Source: Shewanella phaeophyticola (GTDB lineage Bacteria > Pseudomonadota > Gammaproteobacteria > Enterobacterales > Shewanellaceae). Taken from it: a stretch of DNA of 64,000 bases. The notes below the pieces were generated by a model. The model worked only from the letters and a program-made list of their open reading frames with translations, was not told where the DNA came from and made no database searches. Below are positions 8,151 to 17,971 of the stretch, piece after piece. A program made the position numbers and the translations under genes. Location: contig NZ_JAODOQ010000001.1 in assembly GCF_025398315.1 (NCBI RefSeq), forward strand, positions 1,550,001 to 1,614,000, written 5' to 3'. Position 1 is the first letter of the stretch. Each line of letters starts with the position of its first letter.

Positions 8151-8826
8151 TATTCTTTGCCAAAAACTTCAATAGAACACTTTGCGTGTAAGACAGCATT
8201 TCCATCCGTTCTTTGCTGGTTGTACTTTTTACTTCTGCCCAACGGCCATGTCTCACTGGACTGGCAAAGTTAGTAATCTTAGTGTCCACATCTTCACGAT
8301 TAGTACCAAGATCTTTGTGCAGATCTAACCAGCCTTGCGAACCTTGTCCTGTATTATACGACTTAGTTATTGCTTCAAGTGCTCGGTAACAATAAAAAGC
8401 ACAATCCATAGTGTCAGTGATTGCTCTCATATAATCTCTTAAAGCCATCCTAAAATAGACGTTTTTAACAGAAAAATGTAGGGAATCATTAAATACTTTT
8501 GTTTGTTCAAATTCGTTTTTTGTGTCCGCTTTAACGCCAAACACAATCGCCTGATCTTTTTCGTCAGAGCCAAATACATTGATAATTTCTACAGAGTAAC
8601 CGCAGTTTAAAGAGAAACCCAAAGCGCTCACTATCATTTGCGCATTATGCTCTACGGTTAATTTAGCACTAACTATATCTTTAATTGGAGTATCGAATAT
8701 TGCATTTAACTGACCAGCATCACAGGTAATTTTTAAATACCCGTGTTGCTTCATGTCCATTGATATTTCACTAAACTGAACAGCTGCTCTTTCTGGAAGA
8801 ACTTTGCCGGAAATAAAATACTTCAT
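8146..8826 (-). CDS. Hypothetical protein with a possible HEPN-like C-terminus
   Basis: 226 residues, cytoplasmic in appearance, no signal or membrane segment. The C-terminal third (MDCAFYCYRALEAITKSY about residue 140, WLDLHKDLG about 165, ASPVRHGRW about 188) resembles the helical layout of HEPN-like proteins, in which an Arg-His motif near the end is common. This is a weak inference, not a family match. It is a single-gene cassette: the start follows a GTTAGGT half-site by a few bases, and the stop lies in the attC site downstream. Confidence 0.55.
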   Translation of the reverse strand: MKYFISGKVLPERAAVQFSEISMDMKQHGYLKITCDAGQLNAIFDTPIKDIVSAKLTVEHNAQMIVSALGFSLNCGYSVEIINVFGSDEKDQAIVFGVKADTKNEFEQTKVFNDSLHFSVKNVYFRMALRDYMRAITDTMDCAFYCYRALEAITKSYNTGQGSQGWLDLHKDLGTNREDVDTKITNFASPVRHGRWAEVKSTTSKERMEMLSYTQSVLLKFLAKNT

Positions 8827-8870
8827 CCTGAATACCTAACAGCTTATTGAAGGGCAAATAAAAATTAAAG
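8827..8870 (-). other. attC/attI-like half-site at the edge of the cassette cluster
   Basis: On the minus strand, GCTGTTAGGT sits just before the start of 8146-8826, as the GTT-type core does at other cassette starts. No matching AAC-type arm is seen in the next 60 bases, so this is probably a truncated attC or attI. No integrase gene lies beyond it, and 8871-9188 holds nothing recognisable. Confidence 0.45.
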
Positions 8871-9188
8871 TCAGCCTTTAACTTATTGATTATTAACATC
8901 CTACATTTACTATCTTCTTGATGTAAAGCAGTTTTATTTAACTCTACTGACAAATTTAAAAGTAGCCCCAAGATGCTGCAACAAATAAAAGTACATTTAT
9001 TTCAGTGTGTTAAAAGATAAACAAATTGTTTACCGTACAGCTTTAGTTTACTTACTAGCTGATTTAACTAAAAACACACTAAAAACCATTACAACTGTTT
9101 TTGTTTACAGTACACACAACATAAAGGTGGGGAATATGGCTTACACAGGATATTTTCCGGTATTTTTAAGTCAGTTAAGATGCAGTTT

Positions 9189-10135
9189 AACGCTGGAGGT
9201 TGCGACACGACGTGAGTGGCCGTAGGCAATAAGTACAAAAGTAAAAAGTATAAAGAAACACCTGGATCCCGGCTCAAAAGCATTGCTGGGACGACGAGCG
9301 GGTTGCAACAGGCCTTTTGGCCTGACCAGAATTTAGTTGAATAAGGGGAAAGTAATTAATAAACAATAGTTTATGTTTTTTGAAATGAATTTTTATTTTT
9401 TTAAAAATGCCTAAATTCAACTCCGAAATTGAGGCCGTTGAAGAAAATGACGTGAGCTAGCCATGGCCTTTCTAGCACATCCATGTGCTTCAAGGCATTC
9501 AGGCATCCTGCCTATCAGAGCCAGCTAGCTTTAGAGGGGAAGGGTCGTTCCTTGGCATCCATGCCACCACGACATTTGTGAATCCATTCACATCAGACTC
9601 CCATCTGAAGCGTTAGCATTTTCATTTTTTACCATAAAGAGGTGGCTGAAGAACACCGAAACGCGGTCAAAAGCTGGATTCAACCACGTCGCGAAATTAT
9701 CGCTTTTCAGATAATTTTGATGTGGCGGCTGGGAGATCCAAGAGGGAACAGACGTTGGTTTCCTCTTGGTCTGGTGTGGGCGAAGCGCCACGACCTTAGT
9801 GGCCGTAGGCCATAAGTACATAAGCACAAAGCAAACACCTGGATCCCGGCTAAAAAACATTGCCGGGACGACGACTAATGAAACTTAACTGAATCAGCGT
9901 AACATTTAATCCAACTCTGGAGTCCGCGAAGCGCCACGACGTTAGTGTTTGTAGGCCATAAGTACAAAGGCACAAACCTAACACCTGGATCCCAGCTTAA
10001 AAGCGTTGCCGGGACGACGGTTAATGAACCTCAATTGAATCAGAGTAACATTTAATCTAACTCCGGAGTCAGCGAAGCGCCACGATGTTAGTGGCTATAA
10101 GTACATAAGTACATAAGTACATAAGTATAAAAAAA
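9189..10135. repeat. Array of composite dispersed repeats, non-coding
   Basis: A unit of roughly 150 bp occurs in degenerate form about four times: GCGAAGCGCCACGAC, then TTAGTGGCCGTAGGC, CATAAGTACATAAG, and the block ACACCTGGATCCCGGC...GGGACGACG. The blocks lie at 9258-9296, 9835-9873 and 9981-10019, with an inverted copy at 17385-17423. A short GTACATAA microsatellite is at 10100-10125. No convincing gene lies between 8871 and 10385. Confidence 0.75.
9474..9592. repeat. Cluster of small hairpins sharing a TCC(A) loop
   Basis: Four perfect palindromes: AGCACATCCATGTGCT (9474-9489), AGGCATCCTGCCT (9501-9513), TGGCATCCATGCCA (9553-9566) and TGTGAATCCATTCACA (9577-9592). The stems differ and are each self-complementary while the loop is kept. 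A fifth member is at 44-63. Confidence 0.75.
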
Positions 10136-10385
10136 CACCTTATCCCTATGACAAGATGCCAATTTTGTAGTTGTAGCAAAGTCTGCTTTTCATTAGTACA
10201 AGCTGTCGTTACCATAGATTTGTTTCTTTCAGGCTCTTTCAACTATTACAGCGCAGGCTTTCTACATATTTGCTGAAAAGATCCGCTTCTAGAACTCGAA
10301 CAAATCATCGTCGACACGATAAACCATACCGTGGGGAGTTTGACCATAACAAACATCCCTTCGACTCAAACAACAAGGTATCTCT

Positions 10386-12139
10386 ATGACTCATCAACTG
10401 TCCCTGCAAACACCCGTTACTGTCGAGACAGTCGACGATCTCGCTCAGTTGGTTGACTATTCATTGATGAATACGCTTAACCGCGATCCTGACGCAACAG
10501 TAAATGGCCACGACCATGCGCCGCGGCAAGTGTTTTCAGGCCATTATGTCCCCGTAAAACCGACCCCGATTGAACATCCTGAATACATAGCCCACAGTAG
10601 CCGTTTTTTTAGTGAGTTGGGTTTTGCCGATAGCATGGCGCAGTCTGCCGACTTTATGCGCTTATTCTCTGGTGATCTGTCAAACGTTCCTGAGCCAATG
10701 AGTAAAGTGGGGTGGGCGTGCGGTTATGCCTTGTCTATTTACGGCACCGAATACATTCAACAATGCCCATTTAGAACCGGTAATGGCTATGGCGACGGGC
10801 GGGCGATGTCGGTGGTTGAAGCGGTTATCAATGGCAAGCGTTGGGAGATGCAACTTAAAGGCGGTGGTCGTACGCCATATTGTCGCGGAGCCGATGGCCG
10901 TGCGGTATTGCGCTCGAGTGTGCGTGAGTTTTTAGCACAAGAACACATGCACGCGCTGGGTGTGCCCACGTCGCGCTCGCTCAGTTTATATGTGTCTAAA
11001 ACCGAAACGGTGCAGCGGCCTTGGTACTCTGAGGGCTCGCGTGAGCAAGATCCTGACCGAATGATCACCGAAGCCGTGGCAATTTCGACTCGTGTAGCGC
11101 CGTCATTTATTCGGGTAGGGCAGCTTGAGCTCTTTGGTCGCCGAGCTCGTAAACATGAACATCCCCAAGCGATGGCAGAGCTTGAACAGCTGGTGCTGCA
11201 TTTAATTGATCGTGAATACGCTGATGTTATCGACCCGCAACTTTGCCTGCGCGATAAAGTACTCAAGCTTGCAAGTGAGTTCCGTAACCGTTTAACGTCA
11301 TTGGTGGCTAATTGGGTTCGCGTGGGTTATTGCCAGGGTAACTTTAATAGTGATAATTGCGCCGCCGGTGGCTTTACGCTGGATTACGGCCGTTTGGGTT
11401 TTGTGATGTGTTTAACCCACAATATCAACCATGGATCGGCGGCGGGCAGCACTTTGCCTTTTTAAATCAAGACGCTGCGGCTGAGCGAAACTACTTGATG
11501 TTTTGTACTGCATTAAGTCCATTGCTAGCAAATGAAGCTGATGGTTTAGATGAACTTCAACAATTGGTTAATGATTTTTCTACCAAGATGCAAACCCAAA
11601 TGGAGCAGATGTGGGCGAGCAAGCTTGGGCTTAACTCGTTTGATGCCGCGCTATTTAATGAGCTTGAAACATTGATGCAGCAAACACCAGTGGATTACAC
11701 CCTGTTTTTCCGTGAGCTTTCATCGTTACCTGTTGATATTGGTCCACTGGCAAAAAGCTTTTATCGAGACTTGTCGCAAGCACCAAAAGGGTTGGAACAA
11801 CGTTGGGTGGCGTGGCTAGCACAGTGGCAGTCGCTGCTTGGTAAAGATGCCAATAGCGATGCCTCTAGCAATGAAACTAGCGTATTGACTCGCAGCCGTG
11901 ACGAAATCGTTAAGCAGATGAAACAGGTTAACCCTAAGTACAGCTTGCGTGAATGGTTACTGGTGCCGGCATACCAACAAGCGAGCCAGGGTGATTATAC
12001 TTTGATGCGTGAATTGCAGAAGGTGATGACCCAGCCATACGCTGAGCAGTCTCAAGAAATGGAAGACAAATACTATCGACTTAAGGCATCTGAGTTTTTT
12101 GGCGTCGGTGGCTGCTCGCATTTAAGCTGCTCGTCATAA
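10386..12139 (+). CDS. selO: Protein adenylyltransferase SelO (frameshifted)
   Basis: SelO/YdiU-family pseudokinase, which transfers AMP from ATP to protein hydroxyls. The first part (10386-11465) has the conserved [22 protein letters not shown] block (about residue 157) and [12 protein letters not shown]; the second resumes at [19 protein letters not shown]. One missing C at 11390/11391 separates them: adding it restores [11 protein letters not shown] across the active-site region. The product would be 585 residues, longer than the 478 of E. coli YdiU. The C-terminus keeps a cysteine motif ([10 protein letters not shown]), corresponding to the redox pair of the family. ATG 10386 is preceded by AAGG. 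Confidence 0.9.
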
Positions 12140-12240
12140 CGCTGAGGTGATAGTGGTATAACAGGCGTGACGCTCAATGCACTTGTTTGGGCTCGCTCAA
12201 GTTAACTGAGACGCTACAGTGTCATTGAGATTAGCTTAAA

Positions 12241-12357
12241 ATGGCTAAATGTTAACGTTTAGCCATTAACGGCTAAATCTATCGATATGACTCGTGTTCT
12301 TAAGCGCTATTAGCCAAAAAAGGCTAAATTTGCATTATTAGCCGAAAGTGGCTAAAT
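12241..12357. promoter_or_regulatory. Three TTAGCC/GGCTAA palindromes upstream of satD
   Basis: Palindrome 1 (12241-12266) has arms ATGGCTAAA and TTTAGCCAT around GTTAAC. Palindromes 2 (12309-12329) and 3 (12337-12357) are ATTAGCC-N6/7-GGCTAAAT. A further half-site GGCTAAAT lies at 12271. They fill the promoter region of satD, whose product has a C-terminal DNA-binding domain, so autoregulation is the natural inference. Confidence 0.7.
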
Positions 12358-12388
12358 TAGTGTCAGTCTGCAAACAAAGGAGCGTTAT

Positions 12389-13039
12389 GTGGAGCCTACC
12401 TATAAGCCTATCGCGGTAATTGTCGGCGATGTTGTTGATTCAACCAAGCTTACATCAACTCAATTTGAGCATCTGCTTGAACGGATTAAATCTATCCAGA
12501 CATGGATAAGTAAAGGGCATAGCGCCAATGCGCACAGTATTGAGCGCGGAGATGAATTTCAGTCAGTGGTGCATGATATTGAAAATGCCTTGAGATACAC
12601 CATTGTCTACCGCATTGGCATAAAAGCGCTGGGGAAAGCCTTTGATAGCCGCATTAGTTTTGCTATTGCAGCACATGCTGAGTTACGTGAGTCGGTGTCT
12701 GAGTCGATGGGCACTGCCTTTGTGCTTTCTGGGCGAGGGCTTAATGGCCTTAAGCATGACAGATTATTATTCAGCTCAGATAACGTAGCTTTGGCAGAGT
12801 ATTTTGACTTGTTGGTTAAGTACCTTGATAAACAACTGACCGAACTAACCGCGCGCCAATGTGAAGTCATGCTGCCCATGCTGCAAGCACGTGAAGACTT
12901 ATCAATTAGCGAGCTTGCAGAAAAGCTTGATATCGCGACGGCAACGGCCAGTAAGTCACTTAAAGCATCAGGTTGGCCATTGATTAATGAGCTTAATTGT
13001 CGGTTTGTCGACAAAGTTGCGGGGCTCAAATATGACTGA
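12389..13039 (+). CDS. SatD-family protein with C-terminal winged helix
   Basis: 216 residues from a GTG preceded by AAAGGAG at seven bases. The N-terminal part (IAVIVGDVVDSTKL about residue 8, HSIERGDEFQSVV about 50) matches SatD-family proteins. The C-terminal part (ARQCEVMLPMLQARE..LSISELAEKLDIATATASKSLKASGW) is a MarR/sigma-like helix-turn-helix. It overlaps the DUF3307 gene by eight bases, a pairing seen in many bacteria. The role is unknown; the palindromes upstream suggest it represses its own operon. Confidence 0.85.
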   Translation: MEPTYKPIAVIVGDVVDSTKLTSTQFEHLLERIKSIQTWISKGHSANAHSIERGDEFQSVVHDIENALRYTIVYRIGIKALGKAFDSRISFAIAAHAELRESVSESMGTAFVLSGRGLNGLKHDRLLFSSDNVALAEYFDLLVKYLDKQLTELTARQCEVMLPMLQAREDLSISELAEKLDIATATASKSLKASGWPLINELNCRFVDKVAGLKYD

Positions 13040-13898
13040 TTTTTTCGGCGTGCTTATTCCATTTTTATTGATCCACATTATCTGTGATTTTTATCTTCAG
13101 CCTGACAGCTGGATTGAAGCTAAAAAAGCGCACACTTATCGTTCGTCAAAGTTGTACTTACACTCGCTGTTACATGGCGTAGGGTTAATACTGCCAGCGT
13201 TGGTGCTAGATATTGATTGGCGTTCAACTGTTTGCCTCGTTGTGATTGTTGCCGTGACGCATTTTGTGATCGATTTATGGAAGGTGACCACTCCCAAGGG
13301 CAATAATGTAGCCTACTTTGTGATTGATCAGGCTTTGCATGTGTTGGTACTGGCAGCGATTGCGTTTCATGTCACCGATGGGGTATCGATTGATGCCGTG
13401 TTACAGCATGAACATTTCTCTAATGGCGTGTTAGTAGTGTGTGCTTATTTGCTGATCCTTAAGCCTACATCCATTGTGATAAGTGCTGTGTTAAGCAAAT
13501 ATCCCATCGTTAACCCAGCAGACGTTAATGAAGTAAAAACAGAAGCTGATACTCAAGCTGACATAGATACTCAAACCATCACGAACAGTGCTGCTGCGCC
13601 TGTTATCTCTGTTAGCCCTGCTAAAGATGAGTCGACGAATGTCAGCGGTTTAGTTGCGGGTGGCGAGTTGATTGGTTACCTAGAGCGATTATTAATACTA
13701 ACGTTTACGCTGGTGGGCAGCTATGCCGCTGTGGGGGTTGTATTAGCCGCTAAGTCGATATTCAGATTTGGTGAGTTAAATCAATCAGCTAACCGTAGCA
13801 TGACAGAGTATGTATTGATTGGCTCATTACTGTCGGTGGTGATCACAACCCTAATAGGGGCGATAGTGTCATTGGGTTTAGGTGTAAAACTGAAATAA
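13032..13898 (+). CDS. DUF3307 membrane protein
   Basis: 288 residues from the ATG at 13032 inside the end of satD. The N-terminal DUF3307 region (LLIHIICDFYLQPDSWIEAKKAH at about residues 10-32, then LYLHSLLHG and THFVIDLWK) is typical: several membrane helices with conserved His and Asp residues. A hydrophilic, Thr/Asp-rich insert at about 170-205 precedes two more membrane helices (225-250, 263-285). The function is unknown; co-transcription with satD is clear from the overlap. Confidence 0.85.
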   Translation: MTDFFGVLIPFLLIHIICDFYLQPDSWIEAKKAHTYRSSKLYLHSLLHGVGLILPALVLDIDWRSTVCLVVIVAVTHFVIDLWKVTTPKGNNVAYFVIDQALHVLVLAAIAFHVTDGVSIDAVLQHEHFSNGVLVVCAYLLILKPTSIVISAVLSKYPIVNPADVNEVKTEADTQADIDTQTITNSAAAPVISVSPAKDESTNVSGLVAGGELIGYLERLLILTFTLVGSYAAVGVVLAAKSIFRFGELNQSANRSMTEYVLIGSLLSVVITTLIGAIVSLGLGVKLK

Positions 13899-13941
13899 AT
13901 AACCTCAGCCTGACGCTATTGTGATGGCAAGAAAAAATCAT

Positions 13942-13969
13942 AAAAAAAGCCTCTAAATCGATAGAGGCT
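13942..13969 (-). terminator. Rho-independent terminator, minus strand
   Basis: Stem AGCCTCTA/TAGAGGCT with the T-run on the minus strand (AAAAAAA on the plus strand at 13942-13948). It would end transcription of the gene remnant at 13987-14082, not of DUF3307. Confidence 0.7.
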
Positions 13970-13986
13970 CGATAATCTTATGCAGA

Positions 13987-14082
13987 TTAAAAGCGATACC
14001 TATAATCAGCGTTTATCTCCATTCCCATAACAGATAGACGCTGAGTATAGTCACCAAGCATTGTGTAGACAGTTGATTATAT
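13987..14082 (-). pseudogene. 3' remnant of a probable outer-membrane beta-barrel gene
   Basis: The minus strand reads STVYTMLGDYTQRLSVMGME followed by INADYRYRF and a stop. Alternating polar/hydrophobic residues and a final Phe are the signature of the last strand of an outer-membrane barrel. A strong terminator follows directly. Upstream (14083-14546) no continuation is found and nothing else is recognisable, so the gene is decapitated. It could also be chance. Confidence 0.4.
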
Positions 14083-14546
14083 TCAATTAAGCGTTACTGT
14101 AATTTCAATTAAGTTTTTCTCAATCAAGATTAAATTCAGCCCTAAATACAATCAAACAATGCCAAAGCGTTGTACCCGCTAGATTAACATCAGTGTGAAT
14201 AAATCCATTTAGCAACATTGTTAAAAGGGGGAAGTCACTGACGTTACCCTTAAGTTGATTTTGCAAAATTGATGAAAAAGTCACAATCATAAAAGCACTA
14301 TCTGCGACATTGTGTCGCAGGCATCGTTGACGCGAGGTTAAAAATTGCACGATTTATGTCATTGTTGTTGATCTATTCACCATAAAAATGAAAAAGTCTG
14401 TCGCGATATTTGCTAAATAAGCACTACATTTTATAAGGGTATAAGCATACATTGTTGACTCGATAATAAGTCGTTAACCATCAACTTGGGCGAAAACAGT
14501 TTGCTAAGTTAATGAGTATTAACGCGTTTGGGGAACATACTATCTT

Positions 14547-15293
14547 ATGAAAATAGCGCTATTTATTCCGTGTTTAGTTAATCAAATGATGCCAGAAGTG
14601 GCCATCGCGACTCTGCAAGTGTTGGAGAAGCTGGGGCATGAAGTGGTTTTTCCGCAAGGGCAAACCTGTTGTGGCCAACCCATGACCAATTCGGGTTGTT
14701 TTACTGAAGCCAAAAAAACCACGCTTAAGTTGCTTAACGCCTTTAAAGGCGTTGAATGTGACGCCATTGTTTGCCCTGCTGCGAGTTGCCTGGTTGCAGC
14801 CAAAGAAAACTTTCATGAGTTTGACAGCAGCCAAGAGGCTCAAGATGTGATTAATAAACTCTATGAGTTGACCGAGTTTTTACATGATATTGCGCCAATT
14901 GATGGCTTTGCACGACCAATAAACAAAAAAATCAGCCTGCAAATGAGCTGTCACGGTATCCGTATGCTCAACTTGGCCACACCAACAGAGGAAATGGGTA
15001 AACAGCGATTTAATAAAGTGGAGGCTGTATTAGGCAAGATTGCAGGGCTTGAGATTGTTTATCCGGCGCGTATTGATGAATGTTGCGGCTTTGGCGGAAC
15101 CTTTGCGGTTGATGAGGGCGCTGTGTCGGCCAAAATGGGTAAAGATAAAGCGCAGGCTCACGCCGCAACGGGGGCTCAATATGCTGTAGGTTTTGACCCA
15201 TCTTGCTTATTGCATTTAGACGGCATGATCCGCCGTCAATTATTGGCCATTGAAACCCGCCATATTGCTCAAATCATTAACGATGCCCTCTAG
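14547..15293 (+). CDS. lutA: L-lactate oxidation Fe-S protein LutA/LldE
   Basis: 248 residues with two CCG (cysteine-rich) domains: QTCCGQPMTNSG (about residue 40) and later MSCHGIRML and DECCGFGGTF (about 178), which hold the Fe-S cluster or heterodisulfide-reductase-like ligands. LutA/YkgE acts with LutB and LutC to oxidise L-lactate to pyruvate in the cytoplasm. The gene opens a three-gene operon, with lutB nine bases downstream. No frameshift in this copy. Confidence 0.92.
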   Translation: MKIALFIPCLVNQMMPEVAIATLQVLEKLGHEVVFPQGQTCCGQPMTNSGCFTEAKKTTLKLLNAFKGVECDAIVCPAASCLVAAKENFHEFDSSQEAQDVINKLYELTEFLHDIAPIDGFARPINKKISLQMSCHGIRMLNLATPTEEMGKQRFNKVEAVLGKIAGLEIVYPARIDECCGFGGTFAVDEGAVSAKMGKDKAQAHAATGAQYAVGFDPSCLLHLDGMIRRQLLAIETRHIAQIINDAL

Positions 15294-15301
15294 GAGACAC
15301 C

Positions 15302-16689
15302 ATGACTGAATTATATTCTGCATCTGGCTCAAAGGTGCATTCACATAAAGCGGATATATTTTGCCGTGACGAAACCCGCGTCGATTGGCACTCAAAAGCC
15401 TTATGGGTACTGCGTGAAAAGCGTGACCGTGCAGCGGCGAGTATTCCAGAGTGGGAGCAATTAAGACAACTTGGCTCAGAGCTTAAGCTGCATACCTTAA
15501 CTCACCTAACAGATTATCTGCAGCAATTTGAACAACAATGCCAAGCCAATGGCATTGTGGTGCATTGGTACAAAGATGGCCAAGAGCATAACCAAATTGT
15601 ATTGAATATATTGGCAAAGCATCAGGTTAAACGTTTAGTTAAATCTAAATCGATGCTTACCGAAGAATGCCACATGAACCCATTTTTAGAACAGCACGGT
15701 ATTGAAGTTGTAGATACCGATTTGGGTGAACGGATCATTCAGCTAGCTAAGATGCCGCCATCGCACATTGTGGTGCCCGCCATCCACATGAAAAAACAAG
15801 AAGTGGGTGAGTTGTTTCATCAACAATTGGGCACTAAAAAGGGGGAATCAGACCCATTGTATTTAACCCGTGCTGCCCGCGCCCATTTAAGGGAGAAGTT
15901 TTTAACGGCTGATGCAGCAATGACTGGCGTTAACATGGCCATTGCAGATAAAGGCGCTGTTGTGGTGTGTACCAACGAAGGCAATGCAGATATGGGCGCG
16001 AACTTGCCTAAACTGCAACTGCATTCTATGGGTATCGACAAAGTGGTGCCGAATATGGATGCCGCTGGTGTATTACTGCGTACTTTAGCTCGTAATGCGA
16101 CAGGGCAACCGGTAACCACCTATTCATCATTTTACCGTGGTCCGCAACAGGGCGGTGAGATGCACGTGATTATTGTTGATAATGGCCGCACAGAAATGAT
16201 GAAGGATAAAATTTTAGCCGAATCATTGAAGTGTATCCGCTGTGGTGGTTGTTTAAACACCTGTCCGGTTTATCGTCGCTCTGGTGGTTACAGCTATAAC
16301 TACACCATCCCTGGGCCAATTGGTATTGCAGTTGGGGCGCAGCATGACGACACAAACTCAATTCCGTGGCCTGCACCCTATGTGGCAGTTGTACTTATGT
16401 ATGCCCAACTAAGGTGCCATTAGACAAAATAATTGCTCATCACCGTCGTTTAAAAGCAGAAGCTAAGACTTTACCTTATGGCAAAAGCGGTTATATGCCT
16501 TTGGTTGGTCGATTTATGGCAAATGAAGCCATGATGAATACGTCAATGTCTGCGGCAAGGCTGGCTTTGCGTGTGTTACCTGGCAGTTTACTTAAGCCAT
16601 TTAGTGGTGCTTGGGGTAAATATCGCGAGTTGCCTATTGCGCCAGAGTCAAGCTTTGCCACTTGGTATGCTAAAAATCGGAGTCGTTAA
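15302..16689 (+). CDS. lutB: L-lactate oxidation Fe-S protein LutB/LldF (frameshifted)
   Basis: LUD domain (about residues 70-300) followed by a two-cluster ferredoxin domain: CIRCGGCLNTCPVYR in the first frame and CTLCGSCTYVCPTKVPL after the break. One G is missing at 16369/16370: CCGTGG|CCTGC should read CCGTGGGCCTGC to give IPWACTLCGSC. Corrected length is 462 residues, normal for LutB. The LUD part binds the partner subunits, and the clusters pass electrons from lactate oxidation. ATG 15302 follows AGGAGAC. It forms an operon with lutA and lutC. Confidence 0.9.
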
Positions 16690-16690
16690 T

Positions 16691-17269
16691 ATGTCGAGCA
16701 AAAACAGTATTTTATCAGCGTTAAAACAGTCAGCATTAACCGCGCATCCGATGCCAGTAATCGATATAGAGGTGACACCACAGCCATTAGTTGACACCTT
16801 TGCTGCAAGCCTCGCTACTGTTGCGGGAGAGTTACATCAACAAGGCGGTTTGGCGGCATTACAAGCCAAAGTCGATGAATTAATGGCGCAAGGTTTACAA
16901 GTCTTGTCATTGGTTGAGGGGGTTAGCGGTAATCGTCAAGTACCTAATACGGCTCATGAATTGGCAGATATTGATTATGCCATTTTAGCGGGGGAATTAG
17001 GTGTTGCTGAAAACGGTGCTATTTGGGTGAGCCAAACGCAGCACCGGGTGACGCCTTTTATTTGTGAGAACTTGATTTTAGCCTTACCTGAAAAGGCGCT
17101 GGTGGCCAATATGCACCAAGCTGTGAATCAAGTGTCTTTAGCACAAGGAGAATTAGGTGTGTTTGTGGCAGACCATCTAAAACGGCAGATATTGAACAAG
17201 CACTGGTTGTGGGGGCGCACGGTGCATGCAGCCTTCAGGTGTATTTGTATTAGTGTTATCCGAAGGTAA
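16691..17269 (+). CDS. lutC: L-lactate oxidation LUD protein LutC/LldG (frameshifted)
   Basis: LUD-domain protein of about 190 residues, third member of the lactate-oxidation complex. ATG 16691 lies one base after the lutB stop. The typical ILAGELGVAENGAIWV stretch is at about residue 103. Near 17171 a G is missing: restoring it gives [23 protein letters not shown], the family C-terminus, where the raw frame gives VADHLKRQ. A second correction may be needed in the last 15 codons; the true stop is near 17253-17273. Confidence 0.85.
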   Translation: MSSKNSILSALKQSALTAHPMPVIDIEVTPQPLVDTFAASLATVAGELHQQGGLAALQAKVDELMAQGLQVLSLVEGVSGNRQVPNTAHELADIDYAILAGELGVAENGAIWVSQTQHRVTPFICENLILALPEKALVANMHQAVNQVSLAQGELGVFVADHLKRQILNKHWLWGRTVHAAFRCICISVIRR

Positions 17270-17384
17270 ATAGGTGCAAGGCTGGCTCATGTTAGGTTAC
17301 TAACATGAGCCAGCTTAGATAAGTGCTTTGCATCTGTTTTCGAGCAAAAGCATGTTAGCTAGTTTCTCGTCGCCCCAACTCTCA

Positions 17385-17423
17385 CGTCGTCCCGGTAAGG
17401 CTTTTGAGCCGGGATCCAGGTGT
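17385..17423. repeat. Inverted copy of the GGATCCCGG dispersed repeat
   Basis: The reverse complement of the block seen at 9258, 9835 and 9981: CGTCGTCCCGG...GAGCCGGGATCCAGGTGT. It lies just downstream of lutC. Confidence 0.8.
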
Positions 17424-17519
17424 TTGTACTTTTTATGGTCTGCTGCCACACCAGATCAAGAGTGGTTGAGGCTATCTAACTAAACAAAACTAGGGAGTTA
17501 GGCAACGATACTCAATGAA

Positions 17520-17578
17520 ATCACTTCTATGACACGCGGTAAACCCATCCCTGGGCGCTCTACGAAAACATCCATGTT
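17520..17578. repeat. 59-bp dispersed repeat, copy 2
   Basis: Identical to bases 1-59. Here the terminal hairpin is cut after ATGTTTG. The surrounding 17424-17971 has no recognisable gene, RNA or promoter. Confidence 0.8.
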
Positions 17579-17971
17579 TGTTATTTAAAGATCTGGAAAT
17601 GACTATTGCCATTAGATGAAGTATTGTAATTGGTTATACCGTAACGCCAACTTAAACTGTAGAATGCTAGCTGAGTTAATGTGGTAGCATTTAGTTTTCT
17701 AGACTCTTAACTCTTACTCAAAATACTGCCTTCAAACCGCACAGGACACAGACCATTCCTCCTTGCATGACGGAGATCATGGGTGTAGAGATATTTGATG
17801 TAAATGAATATCTTTATGCGTGCCTAAATCCAGTTTTTATAGATTATTCGTTTAACTCTGGTTTGATTCAGCAGAGATAAAACCTTTGAGTCGTCGTATT
17901 CAATAACCTGCCAAAATATAACGTCTTGCCATTCTAGTTAAATGTTACTCTCGAAAGATAATAGCTACTCG

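Noticed and set aside
9007..9225. 72-residue open frame on the plus strand
   Set aside because: No ribosome-binding site or family resemblance; its end runs into the dispersed repeat block.
9189..10135. Possible CRISPR array
   Set aside because: Repeat blocks are irregular in length and spacing, spacers are themselves repetitive, and no cas gene is present.
14120..14350. 76-residue open frame on the minus strand
   Set aside because: Composition unlike a real protein and no recognisable motif; treated as part of the empty stretch before lutA.
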